Of a DNA stretch of 58,152 nucleotides, positions 55,542 through 58,152 are shown piece after piece. The notes below the pieces were generated by a model. The model did no database searches. It had not been told where the DNA came from and saw only the letters and a program-made list of their open reading frames with translations. The number at the start of each line of letters is the position of its first letter. Within the stretch, counting starts at the first letter, position 1. This DNA is from Variovorax boronicumulans (GTDB lineage: Bacteria > Pseudomonadota > Gammaproteobacteria > Burkholderiales > Burkholderiaceae_C): assembly GCF_030812215.1 (NCBI RefSeq), contig NZ_JAUSSG010000018.1, positions 1 through 58,152 on the forward strand, written 5' to 3'. Made by a program: the position numbers and the translations under genes.

Positions 55542-58152
55542 TTAAATTTACCAAGTGGCAAGTATGTCTGTGGGTCATTATTTTTTCGACTCATTGCTTC
55601 TTCGCTCCAAATTCTAAACTCTGGCGCGCCTGACTTCATTCCTGAAAGAATTGGGTTGGAGCGCAATTGCTCATCGAATTTATCAAGCACACCTCTTAGC
55701 GAGGGATCGAACCGTGGAGCATTGTCTCGATTGATGAATGTTTTATTTCCATAACGCGCCGCCAACTTATCACTCACTACAAAAAAGTCAGCGTCATATC
55801 CTTGCTCGCCGCTGTATGACTGATATTTTTCTGCACGATTTTTCTGATAGGCAACCTCTCCGTCAAAGGCCACTCTGTTTCCATTGGCGTCGATTTTGTG
55901 CTCACCCTTCAGTCCGCTTGCAAGACTTCCCCGAAATCCAACTCTTGCATCTGGGTCAAGCCTTAGGAATGCATCGACTGCAGGTTGGGCAACGTTGTCG
56001 ATTTGCTCGACGATTTTTGCCCGCGAGGCATTCCCCCGAAGAATAAGCTCTGTTTCTAGAGCCTCGTTTGGAACCAGATGAGGCGGACCTCGGCGTAAGC
56101 CGCTAGCGGCAGCAGTTCGGCCACTGCCTCCCATTGGAGCGACCAAACTATCAATCGGCGCAGCAATATCAGTAGCCATCGAGGCGGTTCTGATGTTGCC
56201 GCTTGCCAGCATCGTGATCGAAGCCGCAACACCTCCTAGCGCCATATTGCCTTGGCCGCTAAGGTAGTTCAGCAACGCGCTGTCGGTTGACTCCTGAACG
56301 CCGTCTATTCGAGGATCCCAGCCACGAAGTTGTGGCGTGTTGCGCGCTTGCTGCAGAGCAATCTCGTCAGCAAGCGTACGCGGCCGCAAATTCAGCAAAG
56401 AAGTATCCCGCGGTGCGAAAACACTGGCACTGTCGAATGCCGTTTCCTTGGCTGTCGCAGTTGCAGTCTGAGCCGCATCCGACTGTTGTTGCGCGCGGTC
56501 CGCGGCATTTTTCAAGCTTTCGCCCAGGGCAATGTCTTTTCCATGCACACCCAGTCCGTTCGTGGCAGCAGGTGTGCCGACACCTGGCAAGGCGATGTCC
56601 CAATCACCGCCTACAGTACGCGGGTTCTTGATGCCGTTGATCTCGATGAGCTGACCCACATAGTTGTTGATGTCACGCTGGCTGGCACCCGAGCCAAGCT
56701 GTGCCCGCGCAATGCGCTCCATCGAACCACCATAGTCACCTGCACGTACCGTGCTGGCCTGTGTCGACATCCTGTCTTGCCAGCCCAAGATGCCATTGCC
56801 CGAGGGCTCGATGCCATAGCCTGTTGGGGTTCCGCCGCTGTCGACATAGGTTGGCAACCCAGCCGGATTGATGCCAGCGCGTCGCGCTGCTGCATCCTGC
56901 GAGAAGTTCCGCCCATTGACCATCGGCACACCACCGTTGGCATGGACGCCGTTGAAGTTGTTGTTCCGCGCAAGGAATGAATCCAGCGGGTCCGCATCGC
57001 TCATGCGATCCATCTGGTTCTCGTACCTGCTGCTGCTCGGGTTGTTGGTGCTGTTGGCCCAAGCCAGGCTGTCCCCAATGATGTTCCCGAAGGCGTCCGA
57101 CGCCAGAGTCGTTGTGCTGATCTTTCCGCCGCGCACAACCTGCGCAGCGAGGCTGCCGCCCAGACCCGAGGCCAGACTCTTGCCAAGCTCAAAGCCGGTG
57201 AGAGATGGGTTGTAGTCCATCGCTGCATTCAAACCTTGGCCTATGCCCGCGCTCACGGCACTGGCCGCCACGCTCTTCCAACTGAACTTGTCCTGCAACC
57301 CCGTTGCCACCGCAATGCCCTGCGAAGCCGCATTGCCGATGGCGCCGCGCACGATGGCATTCCCTATGACCCCGGCTGTGGTCCCGGCATCGAAGAGGTT
57401 GATGCCGCCGACAGCACCGGAGATGCCTCCACCGATGGCTGCGAGCGCCACAGCTTTCCAACTGAAGCTGTCCTGAACGCCGATGGCAATTCCCACAGCT
57501 TGGCCAGCGATCGAACCCACGGCTCCACCTACGGCATAGCCGGCAATGTTGCCGAGCACGCCTGCGGCCGCACCCCCTGTGAAATACGTCACCACCGCAG
57601 CCACAACAATGACGATGACCTGTCCAAGTCCCCCACACCCCTTGTCCTGCTTGGGCTGAGGCAGATCCAGCATGGTGGGCGTGATGTCCCCCACCAGCTT
57701 GCTCGGGTCATAAGGCGTGAAGGTGTTGACGTTGCTCGCGTTGGACAACACCACCGGCAGCGTCAGCGCCTGGCCGTTGACCAGGTCTGCGTTGTCCGAG
57801 AGGCCATTGGCCTCGGCGATGCGGTACCACAGGCTCGGATCGCCGTAGGCGGACTTGGCAATGCTCTGCAGCGTGTCGCCCTCGCGCACCACCCACACCC
57901 CCGGGTTGGTGCCCAGCCCGCTCATGCGCTGGCTCGCAAAGTCGAAGGTGGCATGCGCGCTGTAGCCCAGCAGCGTGTAGTTGGGAGCCCCGTTAAGCGG
58001 CACGCGAGCGGCGACCGTCTCGCCGTACTGCCCCAGCGCCTCGCCGTTGACGACCAACTGGCGCTGGATGTGGTTGCCCGTGCCGTCGTCGGTCCACAGC
58101 ATCCGCCCGCCCGCGTCGTAGACGAAGTTGCGGTTGCGCGCACTCGTGTTGA
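55538..58152 (-). CDS. RHS/LysM polymorphic toxin, C-terminal part (5' end beyond window)
   Basis: The frame is open at the window edge and continues upstream with RHS-type residues (RNFVYDAGGRMLW). From the first in-window ATG it has 854 aa. Domains in order: last RHS repeat, a LysM domain (VVREGDTLQSIAKSAYGDPS, about 75-120), a glycine-rich hydrophobic region with two copies of a QDxFSWKxVA repeat, a polar middle region, and a C-terminal toxin domain. That domain has GFRGSLASG near residue 722 and YDADFFVVSD near 770, a G-S then D-x-D pattern of nucleotidyltransferases. The last kilobase is AT-rich, as is usual for exchanged toxin tips. Delivery by a type VI-like route is likely but not shown here. 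Confidence 0.85.
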   Translation of the reverse strand, partial: NTSARNRNFVYDAGGRMLWTDDGTGNHIQRQLVVNGEALGQYGETVAARVPLNGAPNYTLLGYSAHATFDFASQRMSGLGTNPGVWVVREGDTLQSIAKSAYGDPSLWYRIAEANGLSDNADLVNGQALTLPVVLSNASNVNTFTPYDPSKLVGDITPTMLDLPQPKQDKGCGGLGQVIVIVVAAVVTYFTGGAAAGVLGNIAGYAVGGAVGSIAGQAVGIAIGVQDSFSWKAVALAAIGGGISGAVGGINLFDAGTTAGVIGNAIVRGAIGNAASQGIAVATGLQDKFSWKSVAASAVSAGIGQGLNAAMDYNPSLTGFELGKSLASGLGGSLAAQVVRGGKISTTTLASDAFGNIIGDSLAWANSTNNPSSSRYENQMDRMSDADPLDSFLARNNNFNGVHANGGVPMVNGRNFSQDAAARRAGINPAGLPTYVDSGGTPTGYGIEPSGNGILGWQDRMSTQASTVRAGDYGGSMERIARAQLGSGASQRDINNYVGQLIEINGIKNPRTVGGDWDIALPGVGTPAATNGLGVHGKDIALGESLKNAADRAQQQSDAAQTATATAKETAFDSASVFAPRDTSLLNLRPRTLADEIALQQARNTPQLRGWDPRIDGVQESTDSALLNYLSGQGNMALGGVAASITMLASGNIRTASMATDIAAPIDSLVAPMGGSGRTAAASGLRRGPPHLVPNEALETELILRGNASRAKIVEQIDNVAQPAVDAFLRLDPDARVGFRGSLASGLKGEHKIDANGNRVAFDGEVAYQKNRAEKYQSYSGEQGYDADFFVVSDKLAARYGNKTFINRDNAPRFDPSLRGVLDKFDEQLRSNPILSGMKSGAPEFRIWSEEAMSRKNNDPQTYLPLGKFK

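Overview
The window is high-GC bacterial chromosome. Gene content and style point to a betaproteobacterium of the Comamonadaceae, most likely a Variovorax-type soil or plant-associated generalist. This is inferred from the 5S rRNA tail, the five-step Hut pathway, metH split into two genes with an SAH riboswitch, and catabolic clusters rich in ABC transporters. No phage, IS element, CRISPR array or tRNA was found.

Layout. (1) 1-11123, housekeeping and secreted enzymes: the 3' end of a 5S rRNA gene with its terminator, pckG, a 50-aa membrane peptide, a threonine dehydratase, a double-AAA ATPase, an S41 protease lipoprotein, a nucleoside hydrolase lipoprotein behind a 34-bp perfect palindrome, and recQ. 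(2) 11124-24632, histidine utilisation: an NMT1/SsuA-type ABC transporter and hutC, then hutH, hutU, an IclR regulator, a polar amino-acid binding protein and permease, hutD, hutI, hutF and hutG. Three palindromes of HutC-operator type lie in front of the ABC transporter and hutH. The encoded route is histidine, urocanate, imidazolonepropionate, formiminoglutamate, formylglutamate, glutamate plus formate. (3) 24673-35379: metH is in two pieces separated by a LysR/PACE efflux pair and a lipase/lipase-chaperone pair. The second piece has an SAH riboswitch leader. A coupled three-gene membrane glycosyltransferase set follows (GT39-like protein, GT2, GtrA).

(4) 35401-54576, the most interesting part: a probable nicotinamide/nicotinate catabolic island. 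A leftward operon (ferredoxin-NADP reductase, TetR regulator, enamidase) and a rightward operon (6-hydroxynicotinate reductase, UPF0280 protein, two tandem DUF1185 'amino acid synthesis' proteins, a LivK-HM-G-F ABC transporter, an exported nicotinamidase, a second LivK-like protein, a 2Fe-2S subunit, a molybdopterin hydroxylase fused to a tri-haem cytochrome c, and an FAH-family protein) diverge from a 317-bp control region holding a compact array of related inverted repeats. Read as a pathway: nicotinamide is deamidated outside the cytoplasm, the acid is taken up, NicAB-like enzymes hydroxylate it to 6-hydroxynicotinate, the ring is reduced as in fermenting Eubacterium barkeri, and enamidase opens it. 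The later steps are not obvious, and UPF0280, the DUF1185 pair and the FAH protein are candidates for them.

(5) 54577-58152: terminators and hairpins, a doubtful small ORF, then on the minus strand the open 5'-truncated end of an RHS/LysM polymorphic toxin. Its AT-rich C-terminus carries a nucleotidyltransferase-like signature, and a putative immunity gene overlaps its stop codon by 4 bp.
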